NCBI RefSeq assembly: GCF_902477725.1
Contig: NZ_CABSIF010000007.1
Location: 167,295 to 231,294, forward strand
Length of the DNA: 64,000 bases
Direction: 5' to 3'
DNA from: an uncultured Desulfovibrio sp.
GTDB taxonomy: Bacteria; Desulfobacterota; Desulfovibrionia; Desulfovibrionales; Desulfovibrionaceae
A program made the translations under genes and the position numbers. The stretch's first letter is position 1. Each line of letters starts with the position of its first letter. This document shows positions 52,036 through 60,940 of the stretch, piece after piece. A model generated the notes under the pieces. The model did not search any database, was not told where the DNA came from, and saw nothing but the letters and a program-made list of their open reading frames with translations.

Positions 52036-54191
52036 GGCATCGCTCCTTCATGCGTTTTCGGCTCGCCAAGCAGGATATGTCGGGCCTGGCGGGCATCGAG
52101 GTCAATTTCTACGGCGCGCCCCGTGGGCAGGTTCTGGCCGTTCAGCACATCACGCGCAGGGCCTTGCGCGCCAGCGGGCAGAGGGCAGGCAAGGTGTTGT
52201 TTACGGTCTGAAAAATTAGCCGCCAGCAGCCAGTAGTCGCCGCCCGGCAAGGAGCTCAGGGTCGCCACGCAGCCTGCGGGGCCGTTCACCACCTGCACGA
52301 GGCGGCCAGAGGCAAGCCCGGTGGCGCGTCTGGCCTGCAACAGGCGGGCAATCTGCCTGGCAAAACTTGTTTCCCGGCTCCACTGCATGTCCAGCGGGCC
52401 AAAGGCCAATGTGGCGGGGCTTTGCCCGCCGGGCAGGTTTGTGGCGCCCCACAGGGGCACGCTGCCAGCGCTGGACGCGCCCTTGCCCGAACCCTGCGGC
52501 AGCCCCATTGCGCCCGTAATATCCTGCGGGCTTAAAAATGTCAGACCCGGCAAACCAATGCGCCAGCCCAACAGGAGCAGGCAGGCGGATTCCATGGCCT
52601 GCGCGTGGTCAGGGCGCACGGCGCTTGCAGCGTCAAGCCCAAGGGCACGAGCGGCAAGTTCCGCCTGGGTGACGGGCAGGCCCGAGGCCTCTGGCGCGCC
52701 CTTGGCAAGGGACTGCGCGCGGCGCACGAGGGCCTGACCGTCCGGCAGATCCAGCAGGGGACGCCAGTCAATATATTGTCTGTCCCGCAGTCCACGTGCA
52801 AGGCGGCTGTGGTCAACGCCCGCCGCAAGCGAGGCCTTGAGCAGTGCGCCCAGGGGCGCGGCATCGCCGCTCAGCAGGGCATATGCGGCGGCAGCGGGGG
52901 TAATGCTGTCGCGGCTGAAATCTACGGCTGTGGCAAGCACCGCTTTGGTCAGCGAAGGTGGCAGCACATCGTCCTGCACGGCCCACCCGCCGTAGCGGTG
53001 CACCTCGCCCGCCAGGGATTCCAAAGCTTCAAGGCCCGGAACCAGAGCCGAAGGGTCTGTTCTGCCCCCGCTCTGGCCGTCCACCTGCGCGTCAAGCCCC
53101 ATGAGGGCCTCCAGTCTGATGCCCGCGAGGGTTTGCTGCTGCAAACCCGTGTGCTGGATAACGGCGGCGGAAAACACCCGTCTGGCCTGCCCGGATGGGT
53201 CCTGCCACAGCAGCACGGGCCGCAGGGCATTGCCGCTGTAGCGGTAGACCCAGCGCCGCACCTGACCATCCGCGCCGCGCACTTCGCCGGTGACGGCCCA
53301 TCCGCCGGGGGTTGCCCAGTCAAGAGTGTCGCGCCGTAACTGATCAGGAACGACTCCACGTTTACGCAATTCCGCCACAGCGTTCTGGCGCAAGGGCAGG
53401 CAGTCCCATTCGCCAGCGGTGGCTGGCAAAATATCCCAGTCTTTCTGCGGCACAGACATCATGGCATACAGGCCGTCAAAGCGCGAGGCCCGGCGAGCTT
53501 GAAGAATAAAATCCGGCCCCAGTCCTGTGGCGGCGGGGGGCAGTTCGCCGCCCATCTGCATCTGCGTCTGATCAAGCTTTGCAGTCAGCCGCGAAAAATC
53601 CTCGCCAGTGCCCAGCGAAGGGTCTGGCCGCAGGGCGGTGACGTTGTCGCCCGCCTCTGATGCGGCGTCAGGCAGTGCGGAAGCCGCATGGGCACTCCAG
53701 ATGTCGCCCTTTTCGCCCAAGGGAGCCAGGAAAAGCCCGCCAAAGCCCGCTTGCGCCCAAAAAGCGTCCACGCCGGGTTGGGCCAGCGCCCGCAGTGCTG
53801 GTTGCCCCGCACCAAGGCTGTGCGGGTTCACGTCAAACCAGTTGGGCGCGGCGGTAAGCAGCAGGGGCACACGCCGTGCCGAGGCGCTGTTGCGCCAGAT
53901 AAGATCAGTGCCGGAAACCTGCCCTGTCAGTTCCTGGGTGGAGCCGAGCATGGACTGGCGCTCAAGCCATTGCAGATACCCCGGATCCGCGCGCGGCAGC
54001 AGAGATGCGTTCCCTGTAGGCTGCTCGCGGCGCAGGGACGTTGCCGTCCCGCTGTGCTTTGTGCAGGCCGCAAGGCACAGGCCGACCACAAGAGCCGCCG
54101 CAAGCACGGCCAGCAGGGGCAGCCGGGCCGCAAGCCCGGCGGTCAGCGGTACGGGCCGCCGCAGATTCTTTCGCAATGGTTGGGTACGCAT
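52032..54191 (-). CDS. Lipoprotein resembling a catalytically degenerate GH13 (alpha-amylase/TreS-like) protein
   Basis: 719 residues. Lipobox LAAC with Cys43 after a basic N-terminus and a hydrophobic stretch. The body keeps the GH13 order: LTAAPNWFD, FGGLFLAPLGEKGD, GTGEDFSRL (194-202), GLGPDFIL (223-230), ALRPVLLWQDP (322-332), GIRLEALMGLD (357-367), GGWAVQDDVLPP (401-412), GLRDRQ (467-472), a C-terminal beta domain (LLQARRATGL...GDYWLLAANFSD). The nucleophile Asp of GIRLDA reads Glu361, the acid/base region reads QDD and HD reads RD, so normal hydrolase activity is doubtful. It is 11 bases after mazG and overlaps the GT-C-like gene by four bases. The fold call is by eye. Confidence 0.6.
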   Translation of the reverse strand: MRTQPLRKNLRRPVPLTAGLAARLPLLAVLAAALVVGLCLAACTKHSGTATSLRREQPTGNASLLPRADPGYLQWLERQSMLGSTQELTGQVSGTDLIWRNSASARRVPLLLTAAPNWFDVNPHSLGAGQPALRALAQPGVDAFWAQAGFGGLFLAPLGEKGDIWSAHAASALPDAASEAGDNVTALRPDPSLGTGEDFSRLTAKLDQTQMQMGGELPPAATGLGPDFILQARRASRFDGLYAMMSVPQKDWDILPATAGEWDCLPLRQNAVAELRKRGVVPDQLRRDTLDWATPGGWAVTGEVRGADGQVRRWVYRYSGNALRPVLLWQDPSGQARRVFSAAVIQHTGLQQQTLAGIRLEALMGLDAQVDGQSGGRTDPSALVPGLEALESLAGEVHRYGGWAVQDDVLPPSLTKAVLATAVDFSRDSITPAAAAYALLSGDAAPLGALLKASLAAGVDHSRLARGLRDRQYIDWRPLLDLPDGQALVRRAQSLAKGAPEASGLPVTQAELAARALGLDAASAVRPDHAQAMESACLLLLGWRIGLPGLTFLSPQDITGAMGLPQGSGKGASSAGSVPLWGATNLPGGQSPATLAFGPLDMQWSRETSFARQIARLLQARRATGLASGRLVQVVNGPAGCVATLSSLPGGDYWLLAANFSDRKQHLACPLPAGAQGPARDVLNGQNLPTGRAVEIDLDARQARHILLGEPKTHEGAMP

Positions 54192-54202
54192 GGTTGCGAC
54201 CG

Positions 54203-55003
54203 TCAGGCCTTTGCCGCGGTTTCCTCGGCCTTGGCTGTGTTCCACAGCTCGTCCTTTTCATCAAGGGTCAGGGCCGAAAAATCAATGTTCTGCTCGCGGG
54301 CGATTTCTTCCATGCGGGCAAAACGGTTGAGGAATCGGCGGTTGGCGTAGTCCAGCGCTTCGCTGGCCTTGATGCCCTTGCGGCGGCCAAGCTCTGCAAT
54401 GCTGAACAGCAAATCGCCCAGTTCGTGCTTCTGGGCATCCTGATCGCCGCCAGCGGAGGCGTCCAGCCATTCCAGCCATTCGGCTTCCACCTGCTGTTCC
54501 ACCTCTTCATCTTCCTGCCAGGTAAAGCCCACGCGGGCCGCTTTGGAATTGATGCGGTAGGCCTTGGCAAGCGGGGGCAGACTCTCGGGCAGGCTGTCAA
54601 ACAGACCCTTGGGCTTGCCGTCTTCATCTGCATGCTCGGCGCGCTTGATTTTTTCCCAAGCTTTGAGCTGTTCTTCAAGACTGTCAAAAACCGTATTGCT
54701 GAACACGTGGGGGTGGCGGCGGATCATCTTGGCCCTGTTGTTATTGAGGGCATCGTCAAGGTTGAACTGCCCCTGCTTTTCGTACAGGCGCGCCACAAAA
54801 AGCAGTAAAAAGGCCACATCGCCCAGTTCTTCGCGGATGTCGGCCACATTGCCGGAGCGGATGGCGCTCACAAGTTCGTGACTTTCTTCAATGACGTACT
54901 CGGCAAGGCTTTCGGGGGTCTGTTCCTTGTCCCAGGGGCAGCCATCGGGAGCGGTGAGCTTGTCTATGATGAGCTGCAATTCTTCGAGGGCGGTCTTTTC
55001 CAT
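54203..55003 (-). CDS. mazG: Nucleoside triphosphate pyrophosphohydrolase MazG
   Basis: 266 residues, tandem MazG domains. First: KLTAPDGCPWDKEQTPESLAEYVIEESHELVSAI with EELGDVAFLLLF (EExxE..EExxD metal sites). Second: EVEQQVEAEWLEWL and HELGDLLFSIAEL. It hydrolyses NTPs to NMP and PPi and clears damaged nucleotides. AGGAAAT lies before the ATG. It follows cvpA by 30 bases. Confidence 0.94.
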   Translation of the reverse strand: MEKTALEELQLIIDKLTAPDGCPWDKEQTPESLAEYVIEESHELVSAIRSGNVADIREELGDVAFLLLFVARLYEKQGQFNLDDALNNNRAKMIRRHPHVFSNTVFDSLEEQLKAWEKIKRAEHADEDGKPKGLFDSLPESLPPLAKAYRINSKAARVGFTWQEDEEVEQQVEAEWLEWLDASAGGDQDAQKHELGDLLFSIAELGRRKGIKASEALDYANRRFLNRFARMEEIAREQNIDFSALTLDEKDELWNTAKAEETAAKA

Positions 55004-55033
55004 GATGGCGTATTTCCTTGATAATTCTGGCAG

Positions 55034-55522
55034 TTAAATGCCCAGGCGGGCGGTGAGGTCAGGCGGCAGCCAGCCGTGTACCTGGGTCATGAGCGCGTTG
55101 AAGTAGGGCAGTGCGCGCGAATGCTGCATAAAGGGCGCGCCTGCGAAAAATTTTTGCAGAAACAGCAGGGCCAGCGAGCAGAGCAGGACGCCCTTGGCAA
55201 GACCAAGCATGCCGCCAGCCAGTTTGTCTGCCCATGACACAAAGGAGAAGGAAAGTATTTTTTGCAGGATGCGCGCAATGATGGCCACCGAAATGATGAC
55301 CCCCAGAAAGATGAGCACGTATGCCGCAATGATGCGCCATGAGGGATCAGTGATGAGCGTAAGGCGCGGCGCAAGCAGCGGGTGGTAATGGTGCGCGGCC
55401 CAGAAGCCGCCCAGCAGCGAAATAAGCCCGGCAACTTCGCCCACAAAACCGTGGATAAAGCCCCGCGTGCCAAAAAATACCAGTATAAGCACTATGATAA
55501 GGTCGAAAATATCCTGCCCCAT
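55034..55522 (-). CDS. cvpA: CvpA-family membrane protein
   Basis: 162 residues. ACGGAG before the ATG at 55522; the open frame further upstream is non-coding. Four membrane helices; the family N-terminus DIFDLIIVLILVFFGTRGFIHGFVGEVAGL and the central VSWADKLAGGMLGLAKGVLL are clear. CvpA is an inner-membrane protein first linked to colicin V export and now to envelope stress tolerance. First gene of the run cvpA-mazG-lipoprotein-GT-C. Confidence 0.88.
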   Translation of the reverse strand: MGQDIFDLIIVLILVFFGTRGFIHGFVGEVAGLISLLGGFWAAHHYHPLLAPRLTLITDPSWRIIAAYVLIFLGVIISVAIIARILQKILSFSFVSWADKLAGGMLGLAKGVLLCSLALLFLQKFFAGAPFMQHSRALPYFNALMTQVHGWLPPDLTARLGI

Positions 55523-55750
55523 GCGTTCTCCGTTGCGGCTGTATTGCCCGCATGGCGGGCCGTTGCCGGGAAGGCTTTCGCGCCGAGGCCTTTGACCTGC
55601 GGCGGGGCAGAGCATAGCAGATGCTGGCCTGCGGCACAACGTGCCTCGGGGGCAGATTGGCCGCAAGCTGTTGGTGTAGTTGCGGTATGGAACATGGATG
55701 ACCGGGAGGCTGCACGCAGGGGGGCGCAGTATCTGCGAGGCGGCGGAGCG

Positions 55751-56368
55751 TCAAACAGGGCAGGCAAGCTGTTGCGGCAGACGGGGCAGCAGTTGGGTGA
55801 TACTGCTGTGGCTGCGCAGGGCCAGGACCACGCCGGGGTCCGGCTCTGCAAAAATATGGGGGTAGTCCACCTCGCCGCACTGCGGATGCACGGTAAAGGC
55901 CAGTTGCTCCGGGCCGTTTGGCAAGAACTGCGCGTCAACGCCGGGTTTGTTGCCCCGCGCGTCCAACCTCCGCCAGACCTGCCGTTCGCTGATCCATACG
56001 GCATTGAGGCCGTGCAGCACCCGGTGGGGATCGTGCCCGTCTTCAAATTCCAGCAACTGGTAGCAGAATCCTGCGGCGATGCTGTTGGCGCGCAGCAATG
56101 CCGCCAGAAGATGCGCCTTGGCATAACACAGGCCCTGCCCCACATGCAGAACTTCCGATGCGCTGCATGTAACAGCAGTGCCGCCGCAATCCACCGAGTG
56201 CGCAATGCTATCGCGCACAAATACAAAAGTTTTTTCAATGAGTTCCATTTCAGATGCGCAGTCTGCGGCAAGGCTGGCGGCCTTGCGCTGCACTGGTGCA
56301 GAGCGGAAATCAATGATTTCCGACTCGCTCATGCAGGCTTGCGGTGCGGGGGACTGTTGGTGCATCAT
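55751..56368 (-). CDS. Transglutaminase-like cysteine protease-fold protein
   Basis: 205 residues from ATG 56368 (AGGG seven bases before). The catalytic triad is seen as Cys81 in GQGLCYAKAHLLAALLRA, His119 in VLHGLNAVW and Asp136 in WRRLDARGNK. No signal peptide, so it is probably cytosolic. Substrate unknown; relatives act as proteases, transamidases or peptide N-glycanases. It is divergent from mobA. Confidence 0.82.
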   Translation of the reverse strand: MMHQQSPAPQACMSESEIIDFRSAPVQRKAASLAADCASEMELIEKTFVFVRDSIAHSVDCGGTAVTCSASEVLHVGQGLCYAKAHLLAALLRANSIAAGFCYQLLEFEDGHDPHRVLHGLNAVWISERQVWRRLDARGNKPGVDAQFLPNGPEQLAFTVHPQCGEVDYPHIFAEPDPGVVLALRSHSSITQLLPRLPQQLACPV

Positions 56369-56503
56369 CGCCAAACCCTATCACAGGGGAGTGCGGGGTG
56401 CAAAAGGACCAAAGCGTTCAGCCCCGCAGCGCATTGTCCTTTGTGCGCAGAACACAACCGTGCAGCATCACAGGGCGGAATAACAGGCCGGGCAGGAGGC
56501 ATG

Positions 56504-57127
56504 ATGGATACATTGCGGGGCCGTGTGGCGGGCGTGGTGCTGGCGGGGGGGCTTTCTTCACGCATGGGGCGCGACAAGGCGCTGCTGCGGGTCTACGGCT
56601 CGGACAATCCTGATCTGCTGGCCCGTACGCACACGCTGCTTGTCTCCTTGCTGCCGCAGTGCTGGGTGTCGTGCAGGCCGGGCCTTCCCCGAGCCGGGTA
56701 TGGGTGCATTTTTGATGAAAAAAACGATTGCGGCCCCGTAGCGGGGGTGGTCGCGGCCCTGCGCACGGCGCTGGCGCAGGGATTTTCTGCCGTGCTGGTA
56801 CTTTCCTGCGACATGCCCTTTATGGATGCGCCCACCTTGCGCAAATTGCTTGCCGCCCGCGATGCGGCCCCGGCAGATACCCTTGCCACGCTCTATATAG
56901 ATGCGGTTAGCGGCAGACCCGAGGCTCTTTCCGCCGTATACGAAACAGCGGCGCTGCCCTGGTTTGAAGATTCGCTTGCCTTTCACGGCGGCAGGCTCAA
57001 CAGGGTCGTGCCACTTGAACGGCAGTGCCGTTTGCCCTATGGCCCGGAAGAAGCCCGTCCGTTTTTCAATTTGAACCACCCCGATGACCTGCAAAGGGCG
57101 CTGGATATTCTGGACGCTTCCCATTAG
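56504..57127 (+). CDS. mobA: Molybdenum cofactor guanylyltransferase
   Basis: 207 residues. AGGAGG lies four bases before ATG 56504; the ATG at 56501 is too close. The nucleotidyltransferase signature GVVLAGGLSSRMGRDKAL (about 10-27) binds GTP, and VLSCDMPFMD holds the metal-binding Asp. It adds GMP to molybdopterin to make the bis-MGD cofactor that formate dehydrogenase needs. It is followed by the FmdE-MoeA gene, and fdhA lies 4 kb on. Confidence 0.92.
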   Translation: MDTLRGRVAGVVLAGGLSSRMGRDKALLRVYGSDNPDLLARTHTLLVSLLPQCWVSCRPGLPRAGYGCIFDEKNDCGPVAGVVAALRTALAQGFSAVLVLSCDMPFMDAPTLRKLLAARDAAPADTLATLYIDAVSGRPEALSAVYETAALPWFEDSLAFHGGRLNRVVPLERQCRLPYGPEEARPFFNLNHPDDLQRALDILDASH

Positions 57128-57313
57128 TCTCTCTCTACCAGTTCACGGTCATCTAAGTAATCGTGATTATCCGGCGGAAGCTGATCTGCCGCCAACCAAT
57201 ATTTGCTACCCGGCGCGGCTGCGCGTCTGCCCGGGCGAGCGGAGAAAACGCGCGTGAAAACACTGCCGCAGCATATGGCTTTGGTCAGCCCGCTGCGGTG
57301 ATTTGGAGCAAAC

Positions 57314-59011
57314 ATGGATATTGGGGCTTATACGTTTAAGGAATTTCATCGCCTTGCAGAGAATTTTCACGGCTATGCCGCACCGGGCCTGCTTGTGGGC
57401 GGCTATATGGTGGAGCTTGCCAAGCGTCATCTGCCAGAGGGCACACTGTTTGAGGCCGTGGTCGAATCGGGCAAGTGCCTGCCTGACGCGGTGCAGTTGC
57501 TCACCCTGTGCAGTATCGGCAACAACTGGATGAAGATTCACAATCTTGGCCGCTACGCGGTGTCGCTGTTTGACAAGCACACTGGCGAGGGCGTGCGCGT
57601 GAGCCTGGATCCTGTAAAAATGGCTGCCTATCCCGAACTCAAGGCATGGTTCTTTAAGGAAAAGGCAAAAAAAGATCAGGATATCGCCCTGCTGGAATCA
57701 GAAATTGAAGCCGCGGGCGACAGCATCTGCAAGGTGGAGCCCATCACGGTCAAGCGGCGGTTTATGGGCCACAAGCACATGACGCGCATTTTATGCTGCC
57801 CCGTGTGCGGCGAGGCCTATCCGGTGGAAGACGGCCCCGTGTGTCGTGGCTGTCAGGGCGAGGCCCCCTATGTGCTGGCGCGGCGCGAGCTTAAGGAAGA
57901 CTGTCAGGCTCTTGCCGCAGAGCGCCACAAGGCCGCAACGGGCGTTCGTGTTGTGCCTGTGGAAGAAGCCGTGGGCAAAACCGTGGCCCACGACATGACC
58001 CGCATTGATCCCGGCCAGTTCAAGGGGCCGGAATTCAAGGCAGGGCAGCGCATTTCTGTGGGCGATATCTGCCGCTTGCAGCAGATGGGCCGCTTCCATG
58101 TGGCCATTACAGATGATGATGCCCCAGCCAGCGCGCAGGTATCCCCTGATGATCCCCGTGCCTTGGTGCATGAAAACGAAGTTGCGGAAATTTTTGCGCG
58201 CCGCATGGCTGGCGAAGGCATTACCTACGAACTGCCGCCCCATGAAGGCAAAATTGACTTCAAGGCTGCCTGTAACGGACTTTTCTGCGTGGATGTGGAG
58301 CGCATGACGCGGTTCAATCTGGTGCCCGAGGTCATGGTGGCCTCGCGTCAGGATGGAACCCTGGTCAAGCAGGGCGGCCCGCTTTGCGGCACCCGCGCCA
58401 TCCCGCTCCACATTACGCGCGAGCGGCTTGGCCAGGCGCTGGAAGCGCTGGAAGGCGGGCCTCTGTTCCGTGTGTTGCCCCTGCGCAAGGCCCGCGTGGG
58501 CATTCTTGTGACCGGAACCGAAGTTTTTCAGGGGATTATTGAAGACAAGTTCATCCCTGTCATCACCGCCAAGGTCAGCATGCTGGACTGTACCGTGGTG
58601 CGTACCGACATTGTGCCGGACGACAAAGCCATGATGCAGGCCTCCGTGGCCGCCATGCGCGAGGCCGGGGCCGATCTGCTGATCACCACGGGCGGGCTTT
58701 CGGTTGACCCGGACGATGTGACCCGCCAGGCTCTTGTGGAAGCTGGTCTGACAGACGTGCTGCACGGCGTGCCCATCCTCCCCGGCACCATGAGCCTCAT
58801 GGGCCGCATCCCTGGCCCGCAGGGTGATATGCAGGTGCTGGGCGTGCCCGCCTGTGCCCTGTATTTTAAAACAACCTTCCTTGATCTGGTATTGCCGCGC
58901 ATGCTGGCAGGCCGTGGCCTGACCCGCGCCGAGGCTGCCCGCATGGGCGAGGGCGGTTACTGCCTGGCATGCCACACCTGCACCTATCCCAAGTGTTGGT
59001 TCGGTAAATAA
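57314..59011 (+). CDS. FmdE - molybdopterin-binding (MoeA-like) fusion protein
   Basis: 565 residues. The N-terminal FmdE domain (about 1-190): FHGYAAPGLLVGGYMVELA, ESGKCLPDAVQLLTLCSIGN, and a zinc ribbon CCPVCGEAYPVEDGPVCRGC (about 157-176). The C-terminal MoCF_biosynth domain (about 395-545): RVGILVTGTEVFQGIIEDKF, LLITTGGLSVDPDDVTRQAL, LPGTMSLMGRIPG. The last residues have four Cys (CLACHTCTYPKC). MoeA-type domains insert Mo or W into molybdopterin; FmdE is linked to formylmethanofuran or formate dehydrogenases. A role in loading FdhA is inferred from context. Confidence 0.87.
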   Translation: MDIGAYTFKEFHRLAENFHGYAAPGLLVGGYMVELAKRHLPEGTLFEAVVESGKCLPDAVQLLTLCSIGNNWMKIHNLGRYAVSLFDKHTGEGVRVSLDPVKMAAYPELKAWFFKEKAKKDQDIALLESEIEAAGDSICKVEPITVKRRFMGHKHMTRILCCPVCGEAYPVEDGPVCRGCQGEAPYVLARRELKEDCQALAAERHKAATGVRVVPVEEAVGKTVAHDMTRIDPGQFKGPEFKAGQRISVGDICRLQQMGRFHVAITDDDAPASAQVSPDDPRALVHENEVAEIFARRMAGEGITYELPPHEGKIDFKAACNGLFCVDVERMTRFNLVPEVMVASRQDGTLVKQGGPLCGTRAIPLHITRERLGQALEALEGGPLFRVLPLRKARVGILVTGTEVFQGIIEDKFIPVITAKVSMLDCTVVRTDIVPDDKAMMQASVAAMREAGADLLITTGGLSVDPDDVTRQALVEAGLTDVLHGVPILPGTMSLMGRIPGPQGDMQVLGVPACALYFKTTFLDLVLPRMLAGRGLTRAEAARMGEGGYCLACHTCTYPKCWFGK

Positions 59012-59047
59012 TTTGCATCTTGTGCAAAGGCGGACACGCCTTTTTGC

Positions 59048-59084
59048 GGAGGCTCCGAGATTTTTTTCGGGGCCTCCTTTTTTT
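59048..59084 (+). terminator. Terminator after the FmdE-MoeA gene
   Basis: GGAGGCTCCGA (59048-59058) pairs with TCGGGGCCTCC (59067-59077), then seven T (59078-59084). Confidence 0.8.
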
Positions 59085-59130
59085 GTCGCCCTCAGCTGCA
59101 CATGCGGAGAGTGGAGCCATGACAAGTTTG

Positions 59131-59182
59131 TTGACGTAGCTGAAAATGGCGGATATTCAATAGACCGACCGTCGGTCTATTG
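59131..59182 (+). promoter_or_regulatory. tetR promoter with TetR operator
   Basis: -35 TTGACG (59131-59136), 17 bases, -10 TATTCA (59154-59159). CAATAGACCGA (59158-59168), CCG, TCGGTCTATTG (59172-59182): a perfect 11-base inverted repeat over the -10 and +1, of the AGACCG...CGGTCT type used by TetR proteins. Confidence 0.8.
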
Positions 59183-59199
59183 ATGAAGAGAGGGAGCAT

Positions 59200-59850
59200 A
59201 TGCGCATCATTAAAGAACATGGCGAGCGCAGAACTGAAATCATTGACGCTGCCGAAAACCTGTTTGCAGCAAAGGGCTACGCCAGCACTGCCATCAGCGA
59301 TATTCTTGAAGCCCTGAATATCGCCAAGGGCACGTTTTATCATTACTTTGCCTCAAAAGAGGCGCTTATGGACGCCGTTATTGAGCGGTACATTGATGCG
59401 GAAATGGCTGTGGCGCAGGCTATTGCGGACGAGCCGCAAATATCGGCTCACGAAAAAATGTTTCGCATTCTCACAGATGCGGGGCGAGACAACGAGCGCG
59501 GTGACCGCCTGGAAAAAGAAGCCTGTGCCGTGGGCAATGCGGATATGCACCAGCGCACCATGGCATCCATTGTCCTGCGGCTTTCGCCAATTCTGGAGGG
59601 TGTTGTCCGGCAGGGAATGCGCGAGGGTACGTTCAAAACTGCGTATCCTAAGGAATGCATGGAGATTTTGCTTGCCGCGTCAGAATTTATTCTGCACGGG
59701 TCGGCATTTGCGTGGAGTAGCGCCGAGCGCCTGCAAAAGGCCAGGGCTCTTGCCTGGATAGCGGAAAAATCCCTAGGCGTGGAAGAAGGCCGGTTCAGCT
59801 ATCTTTATAAACGATATGGAGGGGATGGAGCCTGCTGTGATCAATGCTGA
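59200..59850 (+). CDS. TetR-family transcriptional regulator
   Basis: 216 residues. N-terminal helix-turn-helix RTEIIDAAENLFAAKGYASTAISDILEALNIAKGTFYHYFASKEALMD. The C-terminal part is a helical ligand-binding domain (LEKEACAVGNADMHQ..., MEILLAASEFILHG). It probably represses itself and the overlapping nucleotidyltransferase gene through the operator at 59158-59182. GAGGGAG precedes the ATG. Ligand unknown. Confidence 0.92.
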   Translation: MRIIKEHGERRTEIIDAAENLFAAKGYASTAISDILEALNIAKGTFYHYFASKEALMDAVIERYIDAEMAVAQAIADEPQISAHEKMFRILTDAGRDNERGDRLEKEACAVGNADMHQRTMASIVLRLSPILEGVVRQGMREGTFKTAYPKECMEILLAASEFILHGSAFAWSSAERLQKARALAWIAEKSLGVEEGRFSYLYKRYGGDGACCDQC

Positions 59851-60523
59851 AACATGGATGGCAGACCTCTTGCCGCAATTGCAGCAAACCTTTGGCGCGC
59901 GCCTGCAATACCTTGGGCTGCAGGGCAGCTACCGCCGGGGCGAGGCCACTGAAGCCAGCGATATTGATGTGGTTGTGCTGCTGGATGTTGTTGCCCTGGA
60001 TGATCTTGATGTTTACCGGGCCATTGTCCGCGCCATGCCGGAGGGGCAAAAAGCCTGCGGTTTTATTGGCGGTACTGGGGATTTATTCCATTGGCCGCGT
60101 CATGAGCTTTTTGCATTCCAGAAGGACACAGAAGACTGGTTTGGCAAGCTGGAGGATTTCCTCCCCACTATTACGGATAAAGACGCTGCGGACAGCGCAA
60201 AAATCGGTGCAGCCGGGCTTGTTCACCTTCTTACGCACACGTATCTGTATGCGGATGCCGAGACCAGACCCCTTGTTTTGAAAGATGCCTATAAAGCAGC
60301 TTTTTTTGTCATGCTGGTGCGGCGCTACCTGGCCTCCGGCGTGTTCTGCCGCAGCAAAAAAGAACTGCTGACGAGTCTTGACGGCACGGAGAGAGATATC
60401 ATTGCGGCTGGGCTTGACCTCCCCCTCTGGCTTGCCGCTCACAGCGAAAGGCAAGGTTATGACCTGCTGCTCCGCTGGTGCAAAGATATTTTGCATGGGG
60501 GCAGCCCTGACGCGTCAGCCTGA
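59816..60523 (+). CDS. MNT-type nucleotidyltransferase domain protein
   Basis: Up to 235 residues. The family motif is GSYRRGEATEASDIDVVV (G37 to about 54), with the metal-binding pair D49 and D51. The second half is helical (LKDAYKAAFFVMLVRRYLASG), like aminoglycoside adenylyltransferases and HEPN-associated transferases. It overlaps the tetR end by 35 bases. The start may be ATG 59816 or GTG 59837 (GGAG six bases before). It transfers a nucleotide to a drug, protein or RNA; the target is not visible. It could be a resistance enzyme induced through TetR. Confidence 0.82.
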   Translation: MEGMEPAVINAETWMADLLPQLQQTFGARLQYLGLQGSYRRGEATEASDIDVVVLLDVVALDDLDVYRAIVRAMPEGQKACGFIGGTGDLFHWPRHELFAFQKDTEDWFGKLEDFLPTITDKDAADSAKIGAAGLVHLLTHTYLYADAETRPLVLKDAYKAAFFVMLVRRYLASGVFCRSKKELLTSLDGTERDIIAAGLDLPLWLAAHSERQGYDLLLRWCKDILHGGSPDASA

Positions 60524-60940
60524 ATGGGGCGTATTTTTCATGATGGCTTTTTGTAATCCACCCGCTGATGCAGGTGTTTTTTTATGTAATAGGCTATCTG
60601 GCAACTGGAGAAGACGTAATTTTTTAAGAAAAAAGTATAATTATTTCAGCAATAGTTTGAAGGATAATACCAGTCAATTTATGCTGTTTGTGTGTACAAT
60701 TCTATCAATTATAGTGTTCCATCACACTGAAATGGCATGCAAAATTCTGCTATTGGGAAAATGGTCACAAACAGGGTCGGTTCCCTTTAAAAAAATGTAA
60801 GTATCTTGCGATATCACGTTTTTTCAACTATGGTGAAAACAAATCTCCATCTTGTTAATTGACGCAGTTCAGAGGCGTCTTGTTCAACGCAGGAGTTCTG
60901 ACCTTGCGTTGCGTGATTGGCCTAAAAAAGGAGTGTCATC
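60524..60940. other. Intergenic region upstream of fdhA with candidate operator
   Basis: 417 bases, partly AT-rich. TTTTCA (60821-60826), seven bases, TGAAAA (60834-60839) form a perfect inverted repeat, which could be an operator. GACGC...GCGTC (about 60863-60881) is a small hairpin. I found no convincing -24/-12 sigma-54 promoter. No gene seen. Confidence 0.4.

Noticed and set aside
60700..60760. Sigma-54 promoter (TGGCATG...TTCTGC) before fdhA
   Set aside because: GG and GC are 13 bases apart instead of 10.
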